A stretch of 64,000 bases of DNA, taken from the NCBI GenBank assembly GCA_030154085.1, contig JASKKR010000009.1, forward strand, positions 1-64,000, in the 5' to 3' direction. The translations under genes were made by a program, and so were the position numbers. A model generated the notes under the pieces. The model had not been told where the DNA came from, made no database searches, and worked only from the letters and a program-made list of their open reading frames with translations. The DNA is from Candidatus Cloacimonadota bacterium. GTDB taxonomy: Bacteria; Cloacimonadota; Cloacimonadia; Cloacimonadales; Cloacimonadaceae. Within the stretch, counting starts at the first letter, position 1. Each line of letters starts with the position of its first letter. Below, piece by piece: positions 45,720 to 54,669 of the stretch.

Positions 45720-47897
45720 ATGAAAAAAGTTCTCTTACTCACCTTATGCCTCTGCTTCGTAGTGGGTGCATTGCTCGCAAAACCAATGCAAGCCGATCAC
45801 GCACGAGAAGCTCTCGAAGCCCCAGGACAGATAACACGTATCAGTCGTCCTGACATCAACGCTCCGAATTTCAATTTTACTGTGAATCCTACCGTACTCA
45901 TGGAAAGCTACTATGACTACATGATCGGAAGTTACAATGGTATACCTATGCGTGTGATCCCAAGTGATGATGGTGGATATTTCCTTACTTTCCACGGAAA
46001 GAATTCATCTTCCACAGAAGAAAAACGTCGCGTATTCTATGCGCACATCGATGCAGCTGGTAACGTTGTAAACCAAAATGTAATCACTAATTCGGAAAAC
46101 ACCGAAGGGTATCCCACAATCGGCGTGGACCCTATAAGTACAAAACCGATGTACGCTTGGCATGCAAATTCTGATACTGATGCTGAGAATGAAGTAGAAT
46201 TTACTTCTGATGCTTTTTTGTTTGGTTCTTCTGGGATGTTCAACATAGTATCAACTATAGTGGACAATCCACTGCAAGTGCTAATAGATGGTTCTGTTGC
46301 CTCGGCAGACAACGAATTTATTTGGCCTACCATTGAGATCGGACCTTCTCCTGTTGACGGAATGCGTAGAGTCTATGTGGCAAATCGCAATTTTGTGACT
46401 CATAACAGCACGGATGCTCCAAGCGAAAATGTCTTGATTGCCTATGCTGATTTTAATGGTGCTATGATCGAACAAGGAACATCTCTGGCATGGAGCTACA
46501 CTACCATCCCAATGATGGACGAATGGAATCATGATGTCGATTGGCGTCGTCCTTTCCATGCCATCACAGCAGATGATCTTGGTAATCTTTACTATGCAGG
46601 TTACCACTTTGCTTATGATCCCAACGACGTAATGATCGAGGAGCCCAATATGGATATCTTTATGTGTCCGAACTACGGTGAAGGCGAATGGGTACATCTG
46701 ACAGCTTACGATCGCATCCCTACTTACAATCCTCCTGGAACCCCCGGTGGCACAGGATACTTTGTAGGTGATGGAGACATTCCTTATGATGATAGCGAAT
46801 TATTCTGGGGTATTGTAAATTCCAGTCACCTCAATGCTGTGACTGATAATAGTGGCAGAATCCTTTTCCCCAGTTTGTTTTCTGTAAATGTAACCACAGG
46901 TGGATATTATCCTGCTTTTCATACGGTTAAGAATGTGATATATGATCCTGCAACTGATGAATTCAGTATCAAGGAAGTTTATCCGCGTAAGAATCCTGCT
47001 GATGATTTCAACGAAGCCTATACTCCTTGGGATCTCGAAGCACCTTGGGGAGTACCTGAATATTACGAAGGTTCGGATGGCGGAATGTATCTTGCACCTG
47101 AATTGATCTGGCCATTCCCACACTGGGATGATACTCTTCACACTGATAGCATGATGTTTCACTATAACAACATCAAGATCACTGAGCCTAACGAAGAAGG
47201 TCTTGTGGTCATGGTTTGGCAAGATGCTATGCGCGCCAGAGACTACAACAAATATCCAGATTCATATCCTGAACTTGCCCCCTTTGCAGACACTCCCGAG
47301 ATTTTCATCTCTGTGAGCAATGACAATGGAAATACTTGGTATGATCCAATAATTCTGAACAAAATAGAAACTACAGAATTATCTGGAATCAAACCTATGT
47401 GGGTTTATCCTGCTGACAAAGTCATCACCACTGGGAAAAATGATCAAGGCTTCTATACTGGCAAGATTGGACTCATGTTCTATAATGATTACACTTGGGG
47501 CTCCAATGTTCACGTCCCACCGGCTCACTCAGTCAACGATGGTGGAGCAGTAATGTTTACCGAACTTGAGATTGTATTTGGTGAAGGTACTCCTAATATT
47601 GATCCTACTACACCTGTTGTGGAACGCATCCTGAACCAAAATTATCCGAATCCCTTCAATCCGGAAACCACAATCAGCTTTGATATGCCTGTCAACGGCA
47701 AAGCCAAACTGGACATCTACAACGTTAAAGGTCAGCTCGTGAAGACCCTTTTCAATGGCGATGCCAATATTGGAAGAACCAGCATCGTATGGGATAGCAC
47801 TGACAATAACGGCAATGCTGTTACCAGCGGTATCTATTTCTATCGTCTGAGCACAGATAATCATACTGAAACTCGCAAAATGATGCTGATGAAATAA
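45720..47897 (+). CDS. Secreted protein with Por-type sorting tail
   Basis: 725 residues from ATG 45720 (GGAGGAACG upstream; the frame opens at 45690). Signal peptide 1-20 (VLLLTLCLCFVVGALLA). The body is probably a beta-propeller-like or sialidase-like fold: repeated strands with EIFISVSNDNGNTWYDPIIL, reminiscent of BNR/Asp-box text (S.D.G.TW). The tail is canonical: QNYPNPFNPETTISFDMP, KLDIYNVKGQLVKTLF, GIYFYRL and MMLMK. Last gene before the terminator. Confidence 0.82.
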   Translation: MKKVLLLTLCLCFVVGALLAKPMQADHAREALEAPGQITRISRPDINAPNFNFTVNPTVLMESYYDYMIGSYNGIPMRVIPSDDGGYFLTFHGKNSSSTEEKRRVFYAHIDAAGNVVNQNVITNSENTEGYPTIGVDPISTKPMYAWHANSDTDAENEVEFTSDAFLFGSSGMFNIVSTIVDNPLQVLIDGSVASADNEFIWPTIEIGPSPVDGMRRVYVANRNFVTHNSTDAPSENVLIAYADFNGAMIEQGTSLAWSYTTIPMMDEWNHDVDWRRPFHAITADDLGNLYYAGYHFAYDPNDVMIEEPNMDIFMCPNYGEGEWVHLTAYDRIPTYNPPGTPGGTGYFVGDGDIPYDDSELFWGIVNSSHLNAVTDNSGRILFPSLFSVNVTTGGYYPAFHTVKNVIYDPATDEFSIKEVYPRKNPADDFNEAYTPWDLEAPWGVPEYYEGSDGGMYLAPELIWPFPHWDDTLHTDSMMFHYNNIKITEPNEEGLVVMVWQDAMRARDYNKYPDSYPELAPFADTPEIFISVSNDNGNTWYDPIILNKIETTELSGIKPMWVYPADKVITTGKNDQGFYTGKIGLMFYNDYTWGSNVHVPPAHSVNDGGAVMFTELEIVFGEGTPNIDPTTPVVERILNQNYPNPFNPETTISFDMPVNGKAKLDIYNVKGQLVKTLFNGDANIGRTSIVWDSTDNNGNAVTSGIYFYRLSTDNHTETRKMMLMK

Positions 47898-47918
47898 TCA
47901 TCAAGTAAACATATACGC

Positions 47919-47950
47919 AGCCGGAGCTTATATATAAGCTCCGGCTTTTG
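47919..47950 (+). terminator. Terminator of the TonB/ExbBD/secreted-protein operon
   Basis: AGCCGGAGCTTA pairs perfectly with TAAGCTCCGGCT, followed by TTTGCTTT. Twelve-base stem, 21 bases after the last stop. Confidence 0.92.
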
Positions 47951-47997
47951 CTTTATAAGTGGAATAGGACACGCGGCAAAATCAGGATCAGATTGCG

Positions 47998-48111
47998 CTT
48001 AACAATGTCCTTCACAAAGCTGTAATTCCTTATTTTCTCGTTTCTTGCTCACTTCTCAAATGGGGAAGAAACGGGGGAGGCGTTAAGTGCCCTACTTTTG
48101 CAGGGACTTAG
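47998..48111 (+). repeat. Structured dispersed repeat, copy 2
   Basis: 114 bp matching 26561-26674 at 101 positions. Outer stem CTTAAC (47998-48003) with GTTAAG (48082-48087); it extends outward to nine pairs with GCG and TGC. Inner stem CTCGTTTCT (48037-48045) with AGAAACGGG (48067-48075), where a C-G of copy 1 becomes U-G. It lies just after the operon terminator, in the same orientation as copy 1. Confidence 0.7.
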
Positions 48112-48175
48112 AGCCGGGGCAAACTACATCACTAACCAGCGCACCCCGATTCATGGTTGCCGACCAAGATGAATT

Positions 48176-48452
48176 CCGGTTGGTTTTAACCACCGGCAAT
48201 AGGAGTAGTGAACCAAATCTTTCCACATCTTTTGACCGGACCGCTTTTGCCGGTGACTAAAGTCCACCGGAAATCATCTTATTTGTAGAATCGGATCACA
48301 TGGGATACGGTGGCTAAAGCACACCGCCTATCATCTTATACACTCATATCGATGGAGAAGACATATTCTCTATATTGGATACGGTGGCTAAAGCACACCG
48401 CCTATCATCTTATACCCCGGATTGGGTCACAATGGGCTACGGTGGCGAATAT
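48176..48452 (+). repeat. Cluster of palindromic hairpins and a 38-bp direct repeat
   Basis: Four palindromes: 48176-48196 (CCGGT...ACCGG), 48250-48270 (CCGGTG-AC-TAAA-GT-C-CACCGG), 48308-48326 and 48382-48400 (CGGTG-GC-TAAA-GC-A-CACCG). A truncated fifth begins at 48440. The third and fourth belong to an identical 38-bp repeat, 48303-48340 and 48377-48414. Stem pairs differ but stay complementary (GC/GC against AC/GT) and the TAAA loop and 3' bulge are kept. No gene is carried; likely a REP-like palindromic family. Confidence 0.65.
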
Positions 48453-48482
48453 GTATATTGGAGCTCAGGGAGACCCGTTTAA

Positions 48483-48653
48483 TACCTTTATTCTTTATGG
48501 GTCTCCTCCTCCATCAGCACTACTGATTTTGTTGGTGATGGATGGGATATGGAGTTGGAGCCTAAACTACCTGCCGGTATTTATTTTATCAGGTGCAAGG
48601 TAATGGATGGCAGTCAACAGAGACTTATAAACCAAAAAATACTGCTACACTAA
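48483..48653 (+). pseudogene. Remnant of a Por-type sorting tail
   Basis: Open from 48483 (TAA just before) to TAA 48651-48653. The end reads GDGWDMELEPKLPAGIYFIR then CKVMDGSQQRLINQKILLH, matching the last 40 residues of FlgD-like tails (WDG..., LPAGIYFIRL, K-IL). The earlier part of the domain and its gene are missing. Evidence that a secreted-protein gene once stood here. Confidence 0.55.
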
Positions 48654-48669
48654 GTTCGTGAAGGTAAAC

Positions 48670-48971
48670 ATGAAAACTATTGTTTTGTTTTTACTGATGC
48701 TCTGTACGGTTTTCGGGCTATTTGCAGAGTATGCACCTCAATCTATCTTGTTTAGCTCTTTTTACGTTATTGAACCCATCACACAATATTCTGATTCGCT
48801 TTTAACGATTATTCAATAAGAGCATATCAAGTTCGACTTGATCTGGAAAGCTTCATCCTGGAGAGATCAGACTATGGAACGTCTGCATTTAACAACTCCG
48901 AGATCAATATGGGATATTCAACCCAAATAATGCAGCAGTCTGGCAGCCCTAAAAATACACTACTGCAATAG
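48670..48971 (+). pseudogene. Frameshifted start of a secreted-protein gene
   Basis: ATG 48670 encodes a good signal peptide (MKTIVLFLLMLCTVFGLFAE) and 29 more residues to TAA 48817-48819. Another frame is open across this point and continues as RAYQVRLDLESFILERSDYG and onward to TAG 48969-48971. I read this as a decayed gene, though a 49-residue secreted peptide is possible. GAAGGT before the ATG is a weak ribosome site. 48972-49073 holds nothing I can identify. Confidence 0.4.
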
Positions 48972-49073
48972 ATTTGATATCAATCTGGAAAATAAATCAA
49001 AACAAGATGAAATATGCAACGGAGAGAGGTTATACATAAATAAGTTATTGAATACAAAGATTTAAACAGATGG

Positions 49074-50939
49074 TCAATATATGAGATCGGCAAATATGAG
49101 CATTTTATCAAGATCAATATCATATGCTACAAAGCTAAACTCTTCGTGAGATGGCACGGCATCGATTTTAACCAAGACTTGTTTACTCCAAGGCAGGATA
49201 TCAACTCGGTACTTACCTTCAGAGAAACCTTTAACAATACCACGAAGGGGAGTATTCAGCATCTCATCTCGAATCATATGAAGCAGCCAATAGCGTTCCG
49301 ACCTTTGCATCGTAATGCGGATTAGCTGAATTCTTTTTTCGATGTAAAGAATCATATCTTGCAGAGTTTCAGCGCTGAAAGGTAGATAGCTATGACCGAG
49401 CTGTGCCATAATCTGCATTTGGTTTATGAGATCTACGAATCGGCGGATGGGGCTGGTAGCATGAAGATATCCGTGAGCTCCTATACCAGGGTGATATGCA
49501 GCGTTTGTATCCAAGAAGGCGAAACTGCCTTGGGGTTCATCTTCTCTACCTGGAAATCGTTTGATATTGCGAAAGAGCATCGGCAGATTGTGGGTTTGAG
49601 CATATTCTGCAAGGCAGCGATTGTAATAGATCATCATCTCTTCGATCATCATTCTGGAAGGGCTAAACAGATCTATACGCTTAACCTTGATTTTATCTTC
49701 GGTGAGTTTGAAATTATACACATACCGTTTATTCTGTTCCCTACTCTCGGGATCTCTTTGTTTTCTAAGGACTTCCGCTATGCGTCTGAACAGGATGAAT
49801 CTTGGTTCATTCCATGACCTATCGACTTTGTCGTAGCTGAGATTTTCGCGGATGATGATATTCTGGGGTACGATTTGTGTGGATTTGATTTCAAAGTTTT
49901 GGTCAAATCGAACATAGAGGCTTAAAACTGCTCTTTCATGACCTTGAATCAATGAAAATCTATCTTCCGAGAAGATAGGGGGGAGCATGGGTACCACTCC
50001 AGAAGGTATGTACAACGAAGAAACTCTGCTTCGGGCAGTATCAAATAAAGCATCATCAGGCTTTATAAAGTAGGCGATGTTGCTGACATGGATTCCTAAG
50101 AGGTAACCGTCCGAGAGTTCTCGTAGACTGAGGGCATCGTCAAAATCCTTACTATCTTCGTCGTCTATGCAAAAAGCTTCATCATTGATAGTCTCAGGGG
50201 CTAAAGGATCAAGGGAGATGTCCAGAACAGCTGGGGGAAATGTCACAGGTAAACCAGAAGCTTCTAAAGCGGGATCATGATTAGGTAGATCATCCTGCAA
50301 GCGAATCCTAAGCCGTATGGCTTGTTTAATGGGGTCCATGTCATTTGCAGAAAGGATTTTTTGGAGATCATCGATCTTTTCTCCTTGTAAAAAGAGGCGC
50401 AACTCTTCAATTAATTGGTTCCTAAAATGATCATCAATACCTTGGGACTGATCCAATATCCAATTTCGGATTTGCTGAAGATATTCTTGCCGTTCTTGCT
50501 CTTTGGCTTTTAATCTATGGTATTCGTCCTTCTCTTCAGCAGTACGTTGGAAAAAAAGCTCATGTTTTTGGTAGTAAGTTGCGGGATCATCTTTCAGAAA
50601 ATAATATAGGGCAAAACGCTTTACATCATCTTTGATATTTAAGCTGTCTTGTAATGTCGCAAAGTCCATTCCGGGCTGGGGGATAGAAATCGCAGCAAAA
50701 TTGGTTGAGCGCACCTTCTGGGTAAAATTTTGCAGACTTGCCCAGCTTGGATCAAAACTGGAAGATGTGGTAAGTACAAAGCGGGAAGGATTGATTCTTG
50801 TCTGATTTTGAGTTTCTGTGAGCAGAGTGCAGATTTTGTCCCCAACCTCCTTGATGATTGCAAGCTGTAGATGCCCTTTGTCGTAATATAGGACGATAGT
50901 GCCTTCTTGTAGGGAATGGGATGGGATTTGCTGTTTCAT
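49074..50939 (-). CDS. RNB-domain exoribonuclease (RNase II/R family)
   Basis: 621 residues, shorter than RNase R (about 800). The catalytic domain starts near 255 with CIDDEDSKDFDDALSL, the Asp cluster (259-268) that binds Mg2+; GIHVSNIAYFIKPDDALFDTA, SSLYIPSGVVPMLPP and HATSPIRRFVDLINQ follow in the right order. A short S1-like end (PLRGIVKGFSEGKYRVDI) is present. The N-terminal 230 residues are not obvious cold-shock domains; the region 140-215 is helical and charged. This architecture recalls RNB proteins of cyanobacteria and chloroplasts. Likely role: 3'-5' RNA decay. Confidence 0.88.
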   Translation of the reverse strand: MKQQIPSHSLQEGTIVLYYDKGHLQLAIIKEVGDKICTLLTETQNQTRINPSRFVLTTSSSFDPSWASLQNFTQKVRSTNFAAISIPQPGMDFATLQDSLNIKDDVKRFALYYFLKDDPATYYQKHELFFQRTAEEKDEYHRLKAKEQERQEYLQQIRNWILDQSQGIDDHFRNQLIEELRLFLQGEKIDDLQKILSANDMDPIKQAIRLRIRLQDDLPNHDPALEASGLPVTFPPAVLDISLDPLAPETINDEAFCIDDEDSKDFDDALSLRELSDGYLLGIHVSNIAYFIKPDDALFDTARSRVSSLYIPSGVVPMLPPIFSEDRFSLIQGHERAVLSLYVRFDQNFEIKSTQIVPQNIIIRENLSYDKVDRSWNEPRFILFRRIAEVLRKQRDPESREQNKRYVYNFKLTEDKIKVKRIDLFSPSRMMIEEMMIYYNRCLAEYAQTHNLPMLFRNIKRFPGREDEPQGSFAFLDTNAAYHPGIGAHGYLHATSPIRRFVDLINQMQIMAQLGHSYLPFSAETLQDMILYIEKRIQLIRITMQRSERYWLLHMIRDEMLNTPLRGIVKGFSEGKYRVDILPWSKQVLVKIDAVPSHEEFSFVAYDIDLDKMLIFADLIY

Positions 50940-50971
50940 CTGAAGCTCTGCCTTTACTCAAGATTTGTTAC

Positions 50972-51047
50972 TGGCGCCCCTGGGAAGATTCGAACTTCCG
51001 ACCAACGGTTTAGGAAACCGCTGCTCTATCCTCTGAGCTACAGGGGC
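50972..51047 (-). tRNA. tRNA-Arg (anticodon CCT)
   Basis: 76 bases with encoded CCA. Acceptor GCCCCTG/CAGGGGC, D arm TAGCTCAGAGGATAGAGCA, anticodon loop TTCCTAA giving CCT, T arm GGAAGTTCGAATCTTCC. Reads AGG. It is the second Arg tRNA on the minus strand of this window. Confidence 0.95.
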
Positions 51048-51098
51048 ACAAGCATCAAGTGCAAGAAATTTGAAATGCTGGTATTCGTCAAGTTTACA

Positions 51099-51126
51099 TT
51101 GACAAATCTGTGAGATCTTGCATTAT
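51099..51126 (+). promoter_or_regulatory. Candidate promoter of asd
   Basis: TTGACA (51099-51104), 16-base spacer, CATTAT (51121-51126), 37 bases before the ATG. It fires away from the tRNA-Arg gene on the other strand. Confidence 0.55.
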
Positions 51127-51163
51127 GGATAACTAATTTATAGGATAGAAAGGAATTTCTTAT

Positions 51164-52156
51164 ATGAAAATCGCAATAGTCGGTGCAACGGGTGAAGTAG
51201 GCAGAATGATGATTACTTGTATGCAAGAGCTATCGCTGAATATAGATGTCTTGGATCTGTATGCTTCAGCCAAATCAGAAGGTGAGGTGCTATACTATCT
51301 TGATCGCCCGATCCATGTCCGAGAACTCACGAATAGCTCACTTACTAAGCATTATAACTATGTTCTCTTTGCCGCCGGAGCCGGTGTAGCACACAGCTTT
51401 GCTCCACTTGCGGCGGAACATAGTGATCTCGTGATTGATAATTCCAGCGCATTTCGTATGGATGAAGACATTGCTTTGGTAGTTCCACAAATTAATGGGC
51501 ATCTTTTGCAAGGTTATCATGGGATTGTATCAAATCCCAATTGTTCTACAATCCAGATGCTCTTACCTTTGGCAGTCCTGGATAAGGCATATGACTTAAA
51601 GAAAGTAGTAGCATCTACCTATCAAGCTGTCTCGGGGAGCGGACACAAGGGGATTCTTACCTTGCAAAAACAGCGAGAGGGTTCCACTGAAAAAGGTATA
51701 TATCCCGAGATTATAGATCTCAATGTGATCCCTCAGATTGGAGTGTTCATGGATAATGGCTATAGCAGTGAAGAAGAGAAGATGCTTCGAGAAAGCCGGA
51801 AGATTCTCGGTAAAGATAGTTTGATGCTCAGTGCCACAACTGTCAGGGTCCCAGTGGTCTATGGACATTCAATTTCTGTATATGCAGAATTTAGTAGCGA
51901 TATTTCTTTGCCAGAGGCAACTGCTTTGTTGCAAAAAGCAGAAGCAATTAAGCTCCACGAAAATAGCTATATCACTCCTCGCGCTATTGGAAACTCCAAT
52001 GAGTCCCACGTTTGCCGCCTCCGTTATGGAGTTGATAAACATTCACTTAGTTTTTGGAATGTAGCACATAATATACGGATTGGTGCTGCCAAGAATGCCA
52101 TCAGCATTATGGAAAAACATCGTGCATTTATTAACTCGGGAAGCCAAAATGTTTGA
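51164..52156 (+). CDS. asd: Aspartate-semialdehyde dehydrogenase
   Basis: 330 residues. Reduces aspartyl phosphate to aspartate semialdehyde with NADPH, the branch point to lysine/diaminopimelate, threonine and methionine. IAIVGATGEVGRMM is the NADP loop, SNPNCSTIQM has the catalytic Cys 127, VSGSGHKGILTL and VPVVYGHSISVYAEF are the later blocks. The next gene overlaps it by eight bases. Confidence 0.95.
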   Translation: MKIAIVGATGEVGRMMITCMQELSLNIDVLDLYASAKSEGEVLYYLDRPIHVRELTNSSLTKHYNYVLFAAGAGVAHSFAPLAAEHSDLVIDNSSAFRMDEDIALVVPQINGHLLQGYHGIVSNPNCSTIQMLLPLAVLDKAYDLKKVVASTYQAVSGSGHKGILTLQKQREGSTEKGIYPEIIDLNVIPQIGVFMDNGYSSEEEKMLRESRKILGKDSLMLSATTVRVPVVYGHSISVYAEFSSDISLPEATALLQKAEAIKLHENSYITPRAIGNSNESHVCRLRYGVDKHSLSFWNVAHNIRIGAAKNAISIMEKHRAFINSGSQNV

Positions 52157-53294
52157 TCCCATACAAATCCGTCATGAGCTTCACCGTATACCTGAGCTTG
52201 CTTTTCATGAAAATAAGACAAGGGATTTTATCCTCAAGCAACTTAGAGAGCTTTGCGGTACACTTGGTGTCAAAGACCTCTTTGAAATCATAGAATTTAA
52301 AAATTCTACAGCGATACTCGTGGTTTATCAACACGGAGATATTGAAGATGGCTTTGAGCTTTTTCGAGCAGATATGGATGCCTTACCTATCACGGAGTCT
52401 ACCGGCGCGGACTTTTCCTCAGTCCATGCTGGCATGATGCACGCTTGCGGACACGATGTGCATATGTCTGTACTTATGGGACTCATTCAAAGAGTCTGGA
52501 TTGCAAAACCGAAGAAGAATCTATTGTTTCTCTTTCAACCAGCAGAAGAAGGTGAAGGTGGTGCACAAAGCGTTCTCCGTGAAGGAATCCTGCAGAACTA
52601 TGATATTCGAGCAGCCTTTGCACTTCATGTGGCAGGGAATATGCCAGTGGGTACAGTAAGCTCCAAAGCTGGCATATTTTTTGGGATACCTCAGGAATTT
52701 GATCTGCGCTTTTTGGGTAAAGCTGCACATGTCGCTTTTCCCGAGAAAGGTGTCAATGCTTTGGTCTGTGGTGTAGACTTCATGGCATCTATTCAGGCTG
52801 AGATCAATAAAACCTTAAAAGATGAAAGAGTAATCTTTCATGTTGGCAAAATGACGGCTGGCAGAATTCGCAATGTTATCGCAGATGAATGTCTCTTGCA
52901 AGGGACGCACCGCTCTCTAAAACAAGAAGTCCGTGATCAGCTCAATGACCTGATCTACCAACATGCAAATCAGATCGCAGAACGCTATCACGCAAAAGTG
53001 GAAGTGAGATTATTGGGCTCCTACGATCCGGTTGTGAATGATCCTATTTTACTAAGCAGATTGGAGAAACACTGTAAAGATCTATCTTACCTATTTGTGC
53101 CAGCAGAGACGGTTATGACAGGTGAAGATTTTGGTTTCTTTACCAGTTGCTATCCGGGACTTCTCTTTTGGCTTGGCAGCGGCAGCGATCAAACTTTGCA
53201 CTCGGAGCTATTTTTGCCTGCCGATGAATGTATTGCTGTGGGGATAGACATCATGTGGACTTTAGCTGTTGGTATGCCTGTGCACAAGGAGTAG
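52149..53294 (+). CDS. M20-family amidohydrolase, possibly N-acetyldiaminopimelate deacetylase
   Basis: 381 residues from ATG 52149 (CGGGAAG upstream; the open frame extends into asd). M20D features: RHELHRIPELAFHE, LFRADMDALPI with a metal Asp (75), MHACGHDVHMSVLMG with Cys 100 and His 102, FLFQPAEEGEGGAQ and MTGEDFGFF. Family members remove acyl groups from amino acids. The eight-base overlap with asd points to diaminopimelate synthesis by the acetyl pathway, where N-acetyl-DAP deacetylase is an M20D enzyme. Hippuricase or auxin-conjugate-like activity cannot be excluded. Confidence 0.82.
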   Translation: MFDPIQIRHELHRIPELAFHENKTRDFILKQLRELCGTLGVKDLFEIIEFKNSTAILVVYQHGDIEDGFELFRADMDALPITESTGADFSSVHAGMMHACGHDVHMSVLMGLIQRVWIAKPKKNLLFLFQPAEEGEGGAQSVLREGILQNYDIRAAFALHVAGNMPVGTVSSKAGIFFGIPQEFDLRFLGKAAHVAFPEKGVNALVCGVDFMASIQAEINKTLKDERVIFHVGKMTAGRIRNVIADECLLQGTHRSLKQEVRDQLNDLIYQHANQIAERYHAKVEVRLLGSYDPVVNDPILLSRLEKHCKDLSYLFVPAETVMTGEDFGFFTSCYPGLLFWLGSGSDQTLHSELFLPADECIAVGIDIMWTLAVGMPVHKE

Positions 53295-53300
53295 GATCTT

Positions 53301-53693
53301 TCAATATCGCTTTTCTTGGGCTTTGCTAAGCAAGATGAAAATGAAAGCTAAACCTGCCCCTAAGAAATTGTAAATTAGATCCACTGGATTGAAAGATCGA
53401 TATGGCACCATCTTTTGTAAGTATTCACAGAGCAGTGGCGTTAAAAAGAGCAGAGCTGCATATTTGAACAGTTCATGACGTTGAAAGAAGCGGATGTCAC
53501 ATATCCTGCTGAACACCCATAACCAAGCAAAACCAAGCCAGATCATGTAGTGCAAGATATGGTCAAGACGAATGTTTAATATCCTTTCGGAAGTTAGGAC
53601 TTGGGAGCTACCTGTGGGGATGATATTTATCACGATCATGCCCAAGACCACTATCATGAGAAGTAATTTGCCCTTTGTCATCAAAACTGTCAT
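53301..53693 (-). CDS. VanZ-like membrane protein
   Basis: 130 residues with four hydrophobic segments. LDHILHYMIWLGFAWLW and FNPVDLIYNFLGAGLAFIF fit the VanZ-like family (D-K/H-hxxH core, later DhxxNxhG). The start may be M5. Start overlaps the aroB-like gene by four bases. Function of the family outside teicoplanin resistance is unclear; often found in cell envelope clusters. Confidence 0.75.
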   Translation of the reverse strand: MTVLMTKGKLLLMIVVLGMIVINIIPTGSSQVLTSERILNIRLDHILHYMIWLGFAWLWVFSRICDIRFFQRHELFKYAALLFLTPLLCEYLQKMVPYRSFNPVDLIYNFLGAGLAFIFILLSKAQEKRY

Positions 53694-54664
53694 TCTCCTG
53701 AATTTGGGATCAAATCCAGTTCCACTACTTTAAAAGATTCATTCACGGGCAAGACAAGTTTCAATTTGCTGGCATTCTTTTTATCTTGCCTCATATACGG
53801 GAAAAGATCATTTAAACCATAGCTTTGGACTAAATCAATATTGTCATCCGGCAGAGGGTATTCCAGGAGAATATCAAGTATGCCGTTTCGGATTTCTTCA
53901 TCTATCATGCCCATTTTGTAGGCGATATCGGTTGATAGGAGCATACCAAAAACAACTGCATCACCATGTAAGATTTTACCATCTGATACCATCTGCAGAG
54001 CATGAGCAAAACTATGTCCAAAGTTTAGCAATTGTCTGGTGTTAGTATCATGAGGGTCATCCTGACATATCAAGATCTTGGAGGAAGCAAATCTGAGGAT
54101 AGTTTCCAGCTCCGGAGTGTCCTTTAACGATGGTAAAGGTAAATCAGGGAGGAGGATATACAGCTTTAGCATCTCAGCTATACCCTGTCTCATTTCTTGA
54201 GCAGGGAGACTTTTTAGAAAGTCATAGTGAATGATGATTTTCTCTGCTGGATAGAAACAACCGATAAGGTTTTGGATCTGTAAATGGTTATAGGCGCATT
54301 TACCCCCAATGGAGGCATCTACCATGCCTAAAAGGGTGGAAGGATATAGCCACAGGCGGCAACCCCGCTTGAAAGTCGCTGTAGCATATCCTGCTAGGTC
54401 TGTGATTGTCCCACCACCAAATACATGGACGACGGAGTCTCGCGTGACCCGGTTTTGCGCCATAAAATCATACGCTATCTGAAGCTGTGCCATGTTTTTG
54501 TTCTTATCTCCTGCCTTTAGAGCAAGCAGTGGTATGTTTGTATCCTTAAATATAGCCGGGTAGAGCTCAATTAGTTTTTGATCGGTTATGATCACGCCAT
54601 CCGTGGGTGCCTTGAGCTGTGAGGCTGAATATATGACGGCGGAGTCTAAAAATTCTTCATTCAT
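53690..54664 (-). CDS. 3-dehydroquinate synthase-family protein
   Basis: 324 residues, shorter than AroB (about 360). GGGTITDLAGYATATFKRGC, LYPSTLLGMVDASIGGKCAY, GIAEMLKLYIL (metal Glu) and NFGHSFAHALQM plus ILHGDAV (metal His pair) match the family. Compared with AroB, the lysine of the usual gKN(M/L)IG is replaced by Gln (NHLQIQNLIG). It may be the housekeeping AroB, making dehydroquinate from DAHP, or a sugar-phosphate cyclase for a cyclitol in the surface polymer. Its place among glycan genes leaves both open. Confidence 0.8.
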   Translation of the reverse strand: MNEEFLDSAVIYSASQLKAPTDGVIITDQKLIELYPAIFKDTNIPLLALKAGDKNKNMAQLQIAYDFMAQNRVTRDSVVHVFGGGTITDLAGYATATFKRGCRLWLYPSTLLGMVDASIGGKCAYNHLQIQNLIGCFYPAEKIIIHYDFLKSLPAQEMRQGIAEMLKLYILLPDLPLPSLKDTPELETILRFASSKILICQDDPHDTNTRQLLNFGHSFAHALQMVSDGKILHGDAVVFGMLLSTDIAYKMGMIDEEIRNGILDILLEYPLPDDNIDLVQSYGLNDLFPYMRQDKKNASKLKLVLPVNESFKVVELDLIPNSGE

Positions 54665-54669
54665 ATGGT

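Noticed and set aside
48303-48414. Possible two-repeat CRISPR (38-bp repeats, 36-bp spacer)
   Set aside because: Neighbouring hairpin copies are spaced 57-58 bases and have diverged, there is no cas gene, and the repeats fit a palindromic family better.
48310-48603. 97-codon plus-strand ORF
   Set aside because: It runs through the direct repeats and is out of frame with the sorting-tail remnant at 48531-48653, which is the better reading.
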